Shown here piece after piece: positions 1-7,386 of a stretch of 64,000 bases of DNA. A model generated the notes under the pieces. It searched no databases and was not told the origin of the DNA. It saw only the letters and a program-made list of their open reading frames with translations. The translations under genes were made by a program, and so were the position numbers. Within the stretch, counting starts at the first letter, position 1. Every line of letters starts with the position of its first letter. The stretch is from Plesiocystis pacifica SIR-1 (GTDB lineage Bacteria > Myxococcota_A > Polyangia > Nannocystales > Nannocystaceae), in assembly GCF_000170895.1 (NCBI RefSeq), contig NZ_ABCS01000034.1, positions 22,340-86,339 on the forward strand, written 5' to 3'.

Positions 1-312
1 CTCGACGCAGGCGGCGGTGATCGTCCCGAAGTCCGCGAGCGACTCGGGGGCGCCCAGGTCCGCGCAGCCTGCGAACAGCAGCTCGAAGCAGGGGCGGCCG
101 GTCGGGAGCCAGGCGACGAGCTCGCTGGCGCGTTCGTCGGTTGGTGTGTCTTCGAGGGCCTCGAAGCCCGCGGCGCAGGTCTCTAGCTGAGCGGCCGGGT
201 CGGTGGCCGCGGGGGGAGAGCTCGGCGCTGGTTTCTCGGGCTCGCGCTCGCACGCGAGGGGGAGGCCCAAGGTGACGAGGATGCACCAGAGAGTGGAGGG
301 AACGTGACGCAT
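1..312 (-). CDS. Putative lipoprotein, N-terminal part only (runs off the left edge)
   Basis: An open reading frame starts at an ATG complementary to 310-312 and stays open for 104 codons to the left edge, so the C-terminus is missing. It begins MRHVPSTLWC and reaches a lipobox (LPLAC) with the lipidated Cys at about residue 21. A short Pro/Ala-rich linker follows, then a region with several cysteines (ETCAAGF, RPCFELLF, AGCADL). The signal peptide and Cys spacing support a small cell-envelope lipoprotein. I do not recognise the family. It is divergent from the lipoprotein gene at 560. Confidence 0.75.
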   Translation of the reverse strand, partial: MRHVPSTLWCILVTLGLPLACEREPEKPAPSSPPAATDPAAQLETCAAGFEALEDTPTDERASELVAWLPTGRPCFELLFAGCADLGAPESLADFGTITAACVE

Positions 313-339
313 TGGCACCGGGGATGACGAGGATAGAGT

Positions 340-361
340 AGCGGCTTGGTGGCCGCTTTTT
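340..361 (+). terminator. Terminator-like hairpin with T tract
   Basis: A 6-bp stem (AGCGGC/GCCGCT) with loop TTGGTG is followed directly by TTTTT. It lies in the 247-bp space between two divergent genes, so on the plus strand it would sit in the leader of the gene at 560. It could be an attenuator, or a terminator for an unannotated transcript. The rest of 313-559 shows no convincing gene. Confidence 0.4.
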
Positions 362-559
362 GGGGTGTTTGAAACGAGTGGCACGAGGGCCCCGACCCAT
401 GGTCGCACGTCCGCGTGGTTGGGCCCTGCGCTCACGTTCGCGCGCCTTGAAGGGCGCTCCGACCCACGCTAGTCCAGGCGCACGAGGGCGCGCCGTGGAC
501 CGTATCGCGGCGCCGCCTCGGACAACCCTCCCTGGAATGGGATCCCCACCCGACCCTCG

Positions 560-1744
560 ATGAAGCGAGCCCGGTCCATGTTCATCCGTATTCACACCCC
601 CGTCCTGATCGCCCTGTGCCTGTCCGCCCCGACCCTCCTCGGCTGCGCCGTGGAGTCTGAGGATGCGCTCCTCGACGAGCGCTCGGGCAACTACCCGCCC
701 TTGCCCGCCGAGGGCACGCCCTTGGCCTACGCCATGCTGCGCGTGGCCAATGAGCTCGACTTCGACACCCTCGACATCGACGTGGCCCTCGACAAGCGCG
801 CGGCGACCAGCATCGTCGAGTACCGCGCGGGTCAGGACGAGCTCCTCGGCACCGCCGACGACCAGTTCCTGCCCGACCTCGCCGAGCTCGACGGCCTGTA
901 CTGGCTCGGCCCGGCCAACCTGTGGAAGATCCAAAACTACGCGCTGCTCAGCGGCTACGTCGCCGATCCGCTGCCCGCCCCGAGCTGCGAGCCCGAGCTC
1001 GAGGACGCCGTGTCCGCTTGCCTGCGCCACCTCGAGGACGCCGCGGCCCCGATCCAGAGCCAGCTCCAGGGGGAGTACGGCTGGGGCCCCTACAAGGCCG
1101 ACTTGCTGCCCAGCTGCCTCACGGCCAGCGACCCGGCCTTCCCCTCGGCGGACTACTTCGCCGACGCCGGCGCGGTCGCCTACCTCGAGCCCATGCTCGG
1201 CTACCAGAGCCTGATGTGCGAGCTGAGCAGCGAGCCGATCTGTGCCCTCGGGGTCGCCGGCGTCGCGGAGCGCAGCCGCCCGGAGTGCGCCGGCTTCTTC
1301 GCCCCGGACCTGGCCGTGGCCGAGCTCGCCGTCGACCCGGCGGATCAGGCCGACTGGGACGCTCAGATCGCGGCCCTCGAGACGGCCTGCAACGGCGAGT
1401 GCGGCTACTGGGTCCGCGCCTACGACTACGCCCCGGGCATGGCCCCGACCCTGCTCGGCGACGTCATGCAGGCGGTGATCCCCGAGGCGCCCTTCGCCTA
1501 CTACGGGCCGTGGCTCAGCCGCGAGCCCAGCGACCAGCTGCCGGCGGTCTCCGCCGGTGCGCAGGCGCTGCTCGACGATGTCCTCGCGGATCTGGGGCTG
1601 ACGGGCGAGGCCTACGACGTGGCCCGGGCCGCCGACGAGATTCCCTGCCCGAACTGCCACCAGTTCCTCGACAGCTACGTGCTGCTGCTGCGCGACGCGG
1701 GCGTGGTGATCGTCCTCGACGTCGAGACCTTCTGGGACTCCTGA
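560..1744 (+). CDS. Lipoprotein with helix-hairpin-helix-like motif
   Basis: This is a 394-residue exported lipoprotein with a hydrophobic signal ending in lipobox LLGC (Cys about 29). ATG at 578 (residue 7) is an equally plausible start. Residues about 71-130 contain the pattern LDIDVALDKRAA, then GTADDQF, then LAELDGLYWLGPANLWKI. This pattern recurs in myxobacterial lipoproteins and resembles the ComEA/HhH hairpin, as read from the conserved LD-x-RAA and GP-x-x-L spacing. The rest is Cys-rich, with paired cysteines that probably form disulfides, and a CPNCH motif lies near the C-terminus. One CxxCH is not enough to claim a c-type heme. The function is unknown. A hairpin follows the stop codon. 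Confidence 0.8.
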   Translation: MKRARSMFIRIHTPVLIALCLSAPTLLGCAVESEDALLDERSGNYPPLPAEGTPLAYAMLRVANELDFDTLDIDVALDKRAATSIVEYRAGQDELLGTADDQFLPDLAELDGLYWLGPANLWKIQNYALLSGYVADPLPAPSCEPELEDAVSACLRHLEDAAAPIQSQLQGEYGWGPYKADLLPSCLTASDPAFPSADYFADAGAVAYLEPMLGYQSLMCELSSEPICALGVAGVAERSRPECAGFFAPDLAVAELAVDPADQADWDAQIAALETACNGECGYWVRAYDYAPGMAPTLLGDVMQAVIPEAPFAYYGPWLSREPSDQLPAVSAGAQALLDDVLADLGLTGEAYDVARAADEIPCPNCHQFLDSYVLLLRDAGVVIVLDVETFWDS

Positions 1745-1765
1745 GCCTTCGGCTCGACGCAGACA

Positions 1766-1797
1766 GGGGGCTCCTCGCTTCGGCGGGGAGCCTCCCC
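1766..1797. terminator. Inverted repeat after the 560-1744 gene
   Basis: GGGGGCTCC at 1766-1774 pairs with GGAGCC-T-CCCC at 1787-1797, with one bulged base. There is no clear T tract. Its place between convergent genes suggests transcription termination in both directions. Confidence 0.4.
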
Positions 1798-1857
1798 TTC
1801 GAGTATGGTGGATGGCCCGCTGGATAGAGTCGACAAACCCTGGTGAACCGCGTCAGG

Positions 1858-2190
1858 TTACTGAGAGCCCATGTGGGGGTTATCGTCAGTCTCGGTCTGA
1901 TCGCGGCACTTGGCCATTGTACAGGTACGGACTCCACCTTCGAGACACCGGCAGGAGTTGCAGTCCTCCCTCCACGTTGTTCCGACCTCGCCTTCTTCAC
2001 AGACGCGAAGTCCCTGCCCCCGTAGTAGCTCCCGCATTTTCGAGCGCTCTGCCTTCTTCCGCGCGCTCACCTCGCCCTCTGCCGTGTCGGAGTACACTTG
2101 CATCAGCGATGTGATCGCGTCAGCGGGTGGTGGGAGACACCCGGTCGACAGTGCTGCTAGCAGCAGCATGACCATGGCTTTTTGTGTCAT
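1858..2190 (-). CDS. Small lipoprotein with a pacifastin-like Cys motif
   Basis: This is a 110-residue protein. Its signal peptide ends in lipobox LSTGC (Cys about 18). A charged helical stretch rich in Lys, Arg and Glu follows, then a C-terminal cysteine cluster: C-x12-CNSCRC-LEGG-VRTCTMAKC. This fits the pacifastin/LCMEP signature C-x(9-12)-CNxCxC-x(2-3)-G-x(3-6)-CT-x3-C. In arthropods that fold is a small canonical inhibitor of serine proteases. The assignment rests on the six-Cys spacing, and protease inhibition is inferred. The upstream gene's stop overlaps this start as ATGA, so the two are probably translationally coupled. Codon use is visibly less GC-rich than in the surroundings, which suggests transfer. 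Confidence 0.7.
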   Translation of the reverse strand: MTQKAMVMLLLAALSTGCLPPPADAITSLMQVYSDTAEGEVSARKKAERSKMRELLRGQGLRVCEEGEVGTTWREDCNSCRCLEGGVRTCTMAKCRDQTETDDNPHMGSQ

Positions 2191-2501
2191 GGATTAATCT
2201 CGACAATCACAAATGATCCAGAGTCGAAGTGAACTCCTTCGGTGATGTGTACTTCTCGACCGGCAACCACTTTGAGGTAGTCGCCCGATCCGACGTAGGT
2301 GTCACTCATCAGGATGTGAGCAGTGTCCTCATCGGTGTCCCCGTCATGGGGGAGGACATGTGCTGTTGGATCAAAGATGTCGTCGGGTAGGAGGTCGTTG
2401 ATGGAATTCCAACCCGTGAAATTGTCTTGGGAAGGTGTCGATGGGTCGGTGCAGGTAGTGGGAGGCCACGCCCCAACACGATTGGTGTAAAGCCCAAACA
2501 T
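2187..2501 (-). CDS. Hypothetical protein, possible 3' remnant
   Basis: This 104-residue frame has no signal peptide. Its stop overlaps the start of the next gene (ATGA). The last 35 residues (VGSGDYLKVVAGREVHITEG, then HFDSGS) look like a terminal beta-strand repeat of secreted surface proteins, as if only the tail of a longer protein remains. The same frame is closed by TGA twelve codons upstream of the ATG, while the codons in between still read like protein. I suspect a truncated or frameshifted older gene. Base composition is lower in GC than flanking DNA. The 245 bp upstream (2502-2746) hold nothing I can support. Confidence 0.4.
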   Translation of the reverse strand: MFGLYTNRVGAWPPTTCTDPSTPSQDNFTGWNSINDLLPDDIFDPTAHVLPHDGDTDEDTAHILMSDTYVGSGDYLKVVAGREVHITEGVHFDSGSFVIVEINP

Positions 2502-2746
2502 TAATCCATCCGGAGTGAATCTGCCGAGCGTTGTTCACGGTCGTCCACATCGAGTCAGGGAGAGAAACTGAAACACGCAGTGGGGAAGGCGAGATTACGC
2601 CGTCGTCTAGAGCGTTTGATGAGCATGGTGCCGGCGAGGCTAGCGCATGCTCGCACCAGGCTGGGAGCGGTGTATTTGTTGAAAAGACTGGCTCAGGCTG
2701 TCACGACGGCTCGAGCCCGGGCTGATGAAGGAGGTTGGGGTCAGGC

Positions 2747-3214
2747 TCACGCAGGTTGGGCGGCCCCGAGCTCTTGGGGCGTCGGGAGGCCGTGCATGGC
2801 CAGGGCTTGCCGGGCCCACGCGTAGCCCTCGGCCACGCTGGCGTGCATGGGCACGCGCAGGTCCGGGTCGACCCAGCTCATCGCCGTCATCGCGCCGCGC
2901 ACGAGCGGGTTGGTCACGACCATGGAGCTGCTGGCGATCACCCGCGACAGCAGCCCGCGCAGCTCGTCGGTGCGGGTGGTGATGAAGCGTCGGACCTCGG
3001 CGGGCGGCCGCCCGGCTTTCTCCGTGCGGGTGAGCAGGATGCAGCGCTCGCCCTTGGCGTCGAGGGCCTCGATGATCGCCCGGTGCTTGGCGAAGTACTG
3101 CTCCATCACCGGCAGGCTCGGGGTCCCGCGCCAGATCGCAACGAGGAGGGGGAGCTGGCGAGCGTCGATGGAGACGTAGCAGCTGTCGTCGGAGAATTCG
3201 TAGAGCGCGTCCAT
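2747..3214 (-). CDS. STAS/SpoIIAA-like small cytoplasmic protein (tentative)
   Basis: This 155-residue protein starts with MDALYEFSDDSCYVSIDARQ. The frame continues upstream to 3373, but the extra 53 residues look non-coding, so the inner ATG is preferred. It has alternating strands and helices: a beta-hairpin start, VAIWRGTPSL, a long helix with MEQYFAKHRAIIEAL, then ERCILLTRTE. This resembles the SpoIIAA-like/STAS folds common in myxobacteria. There is no signal peptide or membrane segment. A conserved-looking HASVAEGYAWARQAL helix closes the protein. The role is unknown. Confidence 0.6.
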   Translation of the reverse strand: MDALYEFSDDSCYVSIDARQLPLLVAIWRGTPSLPVMEQYFAKHRAIIEALDAKGERCILLTRTEKAGRPPAEVRRFITTRTDELRGLLSRVIASSSMVVTNPLVRGAMTAMSWVDPDLRVPMHASVAEGYAWARQALAMHGLPTPQELGAAQPA

Positions 3215-3463
3215 GCGTCCAGGCTCGGGGGCGGGGCCATCGAGGGGCGCAGCGTCCGTGCTGCGCACCTCTTCGAGCTTCTTGGCACGATCGGAGTCGT
3301 GTGTCCTTTGGGGCAGGCTCAGCCCCGCTTTGGGCCCGCGCAGACCCCTGCATTCACGGCGAGCGTTGGGCATGCGCGATCGCCGAAGCTTCGCTGGAGG
3401 AGCAAGACGTGGCGGTCACCTCGAGCGCGCGCGGGTCGGCGGATGCGCGGTAGGCTGCCGCGT

Positions 3464-5533
3464 ATGGCTGGTTTGTCTCCCTCGTTTTCGCTCTCGATCC
3501 CCGTGGCTCTGATCTGCGCCGTCGCGCTCTCGACGGGCTGCACCGACGACGTCAGCGACGAGGGGGCCGACGACGAGATCGGGAGCGAGGAGGAGTCGAG
3601 CGACGACACGGGCGCGGACACGGAGACCAACTCGAGCGGGGTCACGGAGACCGACGCGGACACGGAGACCGACACGGGCGAGGAGGCCTGGGACGGGACC
3701 TGGCCGAGCGTCGACTGCGATCCCCTGGTCCCCGATTACTGCGCCTTCCCCTTCCCGAGCAACGTCTACACCGTGGCCGAGCCCGACAGCGAGACGGGCC
3801 TGCGCGTGGAGCTGCCCGAGGTCGCCGTGCCCATGAGCATGGGCGGCGGGGTCACGGACGTGGCGCCCTTCAACACCCGCGACGGCTTCTCCCCGGGCAT
3901 CCACCTCGCGGTCTATCTGCCAGGGGCGACGACCGAGGGCCTGCCCACGCCCGACAGCATCGATCTCTCGCTGACCGAGGCCTCGCCCACGGTGCTCATC
4001 GACGCCGAGACCGGCGAGTGGGTCCCGCACTGGTCCGAGCTCGACCAGAGCACCCCAGACGACGATCGCCGCGCCTTCCTGATCCGCCCGGCGGTGCGCC
4101 TCGAGGACGGGCGGCGCTACATCGCGGCGATCCGCGGGGTCGTCGACGCCGACGCCAGCGTGCTCGCGCCGAGCGAGGCCTTCGCCGCCCTGCGCGACGA
4201 GCTGCCCAGCGACGAGCCCAGCGTCGAGGCCCGCCGCCCGCTCTACGGGGACATCTTCGCCCGCCTCGAGGACGCCGGGGTCCCGCGCGCGGACCTACAG
4301 CTGGCGTGGGACTTCACCACCGCCAGCGAGGCCGACAACGCCTCGTGGCTGCTGCACATGCGCGACGAGGCCCTGGCCAGCGTCGGCCCCGAGGGCCCGG
4401 CCTACACCCTCACCGAGGTCATCCCCGACTGGGCCCCGGGCATCGCCTACCACGTCGTCGGCGAGATGGAGGTGCCGCTCTACCTCGACATCCCCGGGCC
4501 CGGCGGCGTCATCTTGCTCGGCGACGACGGCCTGCCCGAGCCCGACGGCACGACCACCTACCCCTTCACGCTGATCATCCCCGAGTCGGCCGCCGACGAG
4601 CCCGCGCCGCTGATGCAGTTCGGCCACGGCCTGTTCGGCGACTACACCGGCGTCGACGTGACCGCGCCCATCGTCGCCGAGATCAACATGGTCAGCTTCG
4701 GCGTGTCGTGGATCGGCATGTCCAGCGAGGACCCGGCCGAGCTCGCCGCGGCGCTCGGCGGCGGCGACCTCTCGGGCTTCCAGACCCTCCCCTCGCGCCT
4801 GCTCCAGTCCCACGTCAACGCCCTGCTGGCCATGCGCATGATGCAGGGCGCGCTCAAGGACGACCCCGCCATCGCCCTCAACGGCCAGAGCCCCATCAAC
4901 CCCGACGAGCGCTACTACTTCGGCGGCAGCCTCGGCGGGATCATGGGCTCGGTCTACATGTCGATCACCGAGGACGTCGAGCGCGGCGGCCTGGGGGTGC
5001 CCGGCCAGTCCTTCAACCTCCTGCTCAGCCGCAGCGTGCTGTTCGAGCCCTTCTTCGACGTCCTGACCTTCAACTACGCCGACCCCCTCGACATCCCCCT
5101 GTTCCTGTCGGCGGCCATGCTGCTGTGGGACCGGGCCGAGCCCACCGGCGTCACCACCGGCCTCCGCGACGGCCGCTTCGCCAACGGCTTCACCCACGAG
5201 GTGCTGATCCAAGGCGCCATGGGCGACCACCAGGTCTCGAACTTCGGCACCCACTTGATGGCGCGGACCATCGGCGCGCCCCCCCACGAGGCCTCGGGCG
5301 AGCTGTTTTGGGGCATGGAGCCCGTCGCCGACGGCTACGAAGGCTCGGCCACGATGATGCACGACTTTGGCCTGCCGCCCATCCCCCTGGAGAACGTCCC
5401 GATGACCGAGGGCAGCGATCCGCACAGCGCGATCTGGTCGATGATGGGCGGGGAGGGCGTGTCGATGCTCGACACCTTCCTGCGCACCGGACAAGTCATC
5501 AGCGACTGCGACGGCACCTGCGACCCGGCCTAA
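3464..5533 (+). CDS. Lipoprotein alpha/beta hydrolase, extracellular-lipase-like
   Basis: This is a 689-residue protein with a signal peptide and lipobox LSTGC (Cys about 26), followed by an acidic Glu/Asp/Ser/Thr linker to about residue 75. The N-terminal half (about 85-250) looks like the beta-rich N-terminal domain of VolA/Pla-type extracellular lipases. The C-terminal half is an alpha/beta hydrolase: an oxyanion-type FGHGLFGDYTG, a nucleophile elbow GGSLGG with Ser about 489, and GDHQ near 588 as a possible catalytic Asp/His region. The reaction is probably ester hydrolysis at the cell surface; the substrate is unknown. ATG 3464 was chosen because it directly precedes the signal peptide. 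The frame is open further upstream but has no signal there. Confidence 0.8.
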   Translation: MAGLSPSFSLSIPVALICAVALSTGCTDDVSDEGADDEIGSEEESSDDTGADTETNSSGVTETDADTETDTGEEAWDGTWPSVDCDPLVPDYCAFPFPSNVYTVAEPDSETGLRVELPEVAVPMSMGGGVTDVAPFNTRDGFSPGIHLAVYLPGATTEGLPTPDSIDLSLTEASPTVLIDAETGEWVPHWSELDQSTPDDDRRAFLIRPAVRLEDGRRYIAAIRGVVDADASVLAPSEAFAALRDELPSDEPSVEARRPLYGDIFARLEDAGVPRADLQLAWDFTTASEADNASWLLHMRDEALASVGPEGPAYTLTEVIPDWAPGIAYHVVGEMEVPLYLDIPGPGGVILLGDDGLPEPDGTTTYPFTLIIPESAADEPAPLMQFGHGLFGDYTGVDVTAPIVAEINMVSFGVSWIGMSSEDPAELAAALGGGDLSGFQTLPSRLLQSHVNALLAMRMMQGALKDDPAIALNGQSPINPDERYYFGGSLGGIMGSVYMSITEDVERGGLGVPGQSFNLLLSRSVLFEPFFDVLTFNYADPLDIPLFLSAAMLLWDRAEPTGVTTGLRDGRFANGFTHEVLIQGAMGDHQVSNFGTHLMARTIGAPPHEASGELFWGMEPVADGYEGSATMMHDFGLPPIPLENVPMTEGSDPHSAIWSMMGGEGVSMLDTFLRTGQVISDCDGTCDPA

Positions 5534-5851
5534 CCCCGAAGACCCGAAGTCCCACCCGGACTTCAAGCCCCACCCGGACTTCGGGCCGAACACCATCGCC
5601 CGCCCGAGTCGGAGCCAACAACCTCCGCACCACGACGGGCACAACAGGGGCAAGGGGGTCGGCTCCCCCAGCGCGAGGAGCCGCCCAAGCCCTCGCCGAA
5701 GCCGAGCTCCACATCAACCTTCAAACGCTCGAGATCAGCACAACCCACGCAGTCAGGCGACAGCGGGGGATCCGACCCCCTTGACCCGTGCCCGCTCCCC
5801 GTCAGCGCCGAGACCCCCACCAAACCCCAAGAAAGCCCCGAACACGCGCCA
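5534..5851. other. Convergent intergenic region with weak hairpin and short repeat
   Basis: These 318 bp separate two convergent genes. They contain a direct repeat of cccacccggacttc near 5554-5583 and a short G5/C5 inverted repeat at 5654-5669 that could act as a weak terminator. I see no gene with credible composition or start. Confidence 0.4.
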
Positions 5852-7306
5852 CTAAGGCACGAACAGCTGCTCCCCCACACCGCTCTCGACATCCACCGCG
5901 AAGTACCCCGCCTCCCCACAGCTACCAAAGTCCTCCTTGTGATAGAGGACGCGGTTGCGCAACGAGTCAAAGGCCAAGTCGTCGACGCAGCGCATCTCCA
6001 CCCCGTCGATGGGCCCGCCCCCATAGAGCAGGCTCTGCGAGTGGTCCGCGAGGGTCAGCCGCAAGGTCGCGTAGGGAGCGTAGACGTTGCCCTCGGTGGA
6101 CAGGGTGACGAACACGCGCTCGTGGTCGGGGTCGAGGAGCAGGCGCTGGTCGTAGTTGTCGAGCTCGACGGCGACGCCCTCCCAGTCCGCGCTCAGCTGG
6201 AGCTCGAGGGCCGCCTCGTCGAAGACGTGGTTGAGCGCGAGCAGGTCGCCGTGGAGCATGAGCAGGAGCACGACCTGTGGGTCGCGGGGGTCCTCGACCA
6301 TGGCGCGCGCGGGCGCGTCCCCCATCATGCCTTGCATGTCGCACTCCTCCCAGTCGCAGTACTCGTTGAACAGGTACTGGGACTTGTAGAACGCGAAGTC
6401 GTGGACGGTGACGCTGTAGAGGTCGTAGTCGCAGGCGTTGGGGTCGCAGTCGGCGTAGATGCTGCGCAGGTAGGTGTTCGTCGAGTCGACGATCGGATCC
6501 TCGTAGGTTCGGTCGTCACCGCAGTCGTCGCAGCAATTTTGATAGTTCTCCGAGATCGGCGTGACGGAGCCGTCTTCGAGGTCGATGGCCACGTACTCCT
6601 CCCACCAGCAGTAGAGCAGGTTCTCGTTGAACGAGCCGTGGGAGACGAAGGCGAAGGCGTGGGCGAGGTTGCCGTCGAGGGCGAAGCTGTCGATCCACAC
6701 GTTGTGGTCCTCGGGCCACGGCCAGGCGGCGACGAGGTCTTGGGTCTCGCCGGTCTCCATGTCGACGCCGAACAGCATGTCGCCGTCGTCGGAGACGCGG
6801 ATCCAGCGATCGGCGAGTTGGTCGAAGCCGTCCTGGGGCGGGAAGAACTCCGGGGGGTCGAGGGGGTCGAGGCCTCCCGTGTCGCCGCCGGTGTCTCCGT
6901 CTTCGCTGCTCTCCTCTTCCTCGGAGGAGGAGGAATCCTCGGTAGAGGTCGAGTCCTCTTCGGAGGTCGAATCTTCGGAGGAGGAGTCCTCTTCGGAGGT
7001 CGAATCTTCGGTAGAGGTCGAATCTTCGGAGGAAGTCGAGTCTTCGGAGGAAGTCGAGTCTTCGGAGGAAGTCGAGTCTTCGGAGGTCGATCCGTCTGCG
7101 TCCGTCGTCGACCCCGCACCTCCCTCGTCCGCGCCCTCCGAGCCGCTGTCGTCGGCGCCTTCGTCCGTCGTTGGACCCGCATCAGGCACGCATCCATTGG
7201 CGAGAACGGCACTCAGAGCCAGCGCTGTGATCCCCCTCGTCGACCGTCCGGCTCGCGCCCGGTGGGTGTGCGTCTCGGGCTCGGGGGTCGCGGGAGTGTT
7301 CAGCAT
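5852..7306 (-). CDS. Lipoprotein with Ser/Thr/Glu/Asp repeat linker and beta-rich domain
   Basis: This is a 484-residue protein with a long n-region, then a hydrophobic segment and lipobox LANGC (Cys about 39). A GTG at 7327 would add seven residues. After the Cys comes an acidic linker of roughly 100 residues made of short S-T-E-D units, encoded by 18-bp tandem repeats. The folded part (about 150-484) has recurrent strands such as RWIRVSDDGDMLFGVDMETG and ERVFVTLSTEGNVY, suggesting a beta-propeller-like surface protein. Its cysteines occur as CCDDC and CDWEEC pairs. Function unknown. The linker resembles those in the lipoproteins at 3464, 30225 and 31202. Confidence 0.75.
   Translation of the reverse strand: MLNTPATPEPETHTHRARAGRSTRGITALALSAVLANGCVPDAGPTTDEGADDSGSEGADEGGAGSTTDADGSTSEDSTSSEDSTSSEDSTSSEDSTSTEDSTSEEDSSSEDSTSEEDSTSTEDSSSSEEEESSEDGDTGGDTGGLDPLDPPEFFPPQDGFDQLADRWIRVSDDGDMLFGVDMETGETQDLVAAWPWPEDHNVWIDSFALDGNLAHAFAFVSHGSFNENLLYCWWEEYVAIDLEDGSVTPISENYQNCCDDCGDDRTYEDPIVDSTNTYLRSIYADCDPNACDYDLYSVTVHDFAFYKSQYLFNEYCDWEECDMQGMMGDAPARAMVEDPRDPQVVLLLMLHGDLLALNHVFDEAALELQLSADWEGVAVELDNYDQRLLLDPDHERVFVTLSTEGNVYAPYATLRLTLADHSQSLLYGGGPIDGVEMRCVDDLAFDSLRNRVLYHKEDFGSCGEAGYFAVDVESGVGEQLFVP
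7023..7086. repeat. 18-bp tandem repeat inside a lipoprotein linker
   Basis: Three exact copies of tcttcggaggaagtcgag occur at 7023-7076, plus a partial fourth. They encode the S-T-E-D linker of the lipoprotein at 5852-7306. In-frame 18-bp units would let the linker change length without frameshift. Confidence 0.85.
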
Positions 7307-7386
7307 GCCGAGTCTTCGGAGTGACACGGCAACCGCTTGCGGTCAACGCGCGGTTTTGGCCAGGATCCCGTCGACGTCGACGGCGC

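Noticed and set aside
360..563. 67-codon ORF before the first complete lipoprotein gene
   Set aside because: Arg/Pro-rich translation without signal or domain, starting inside the T tract of a hairpin. Its ATGA overlap with the gene at 560 is probably chance.
1640..1670. CPNCH motif in the HhH-like lipoprotein as a c-type heme site
   Set aside because: A single CxxCH in a Cys-rich secreted protein with no distal ligand pattern is weak evidence.
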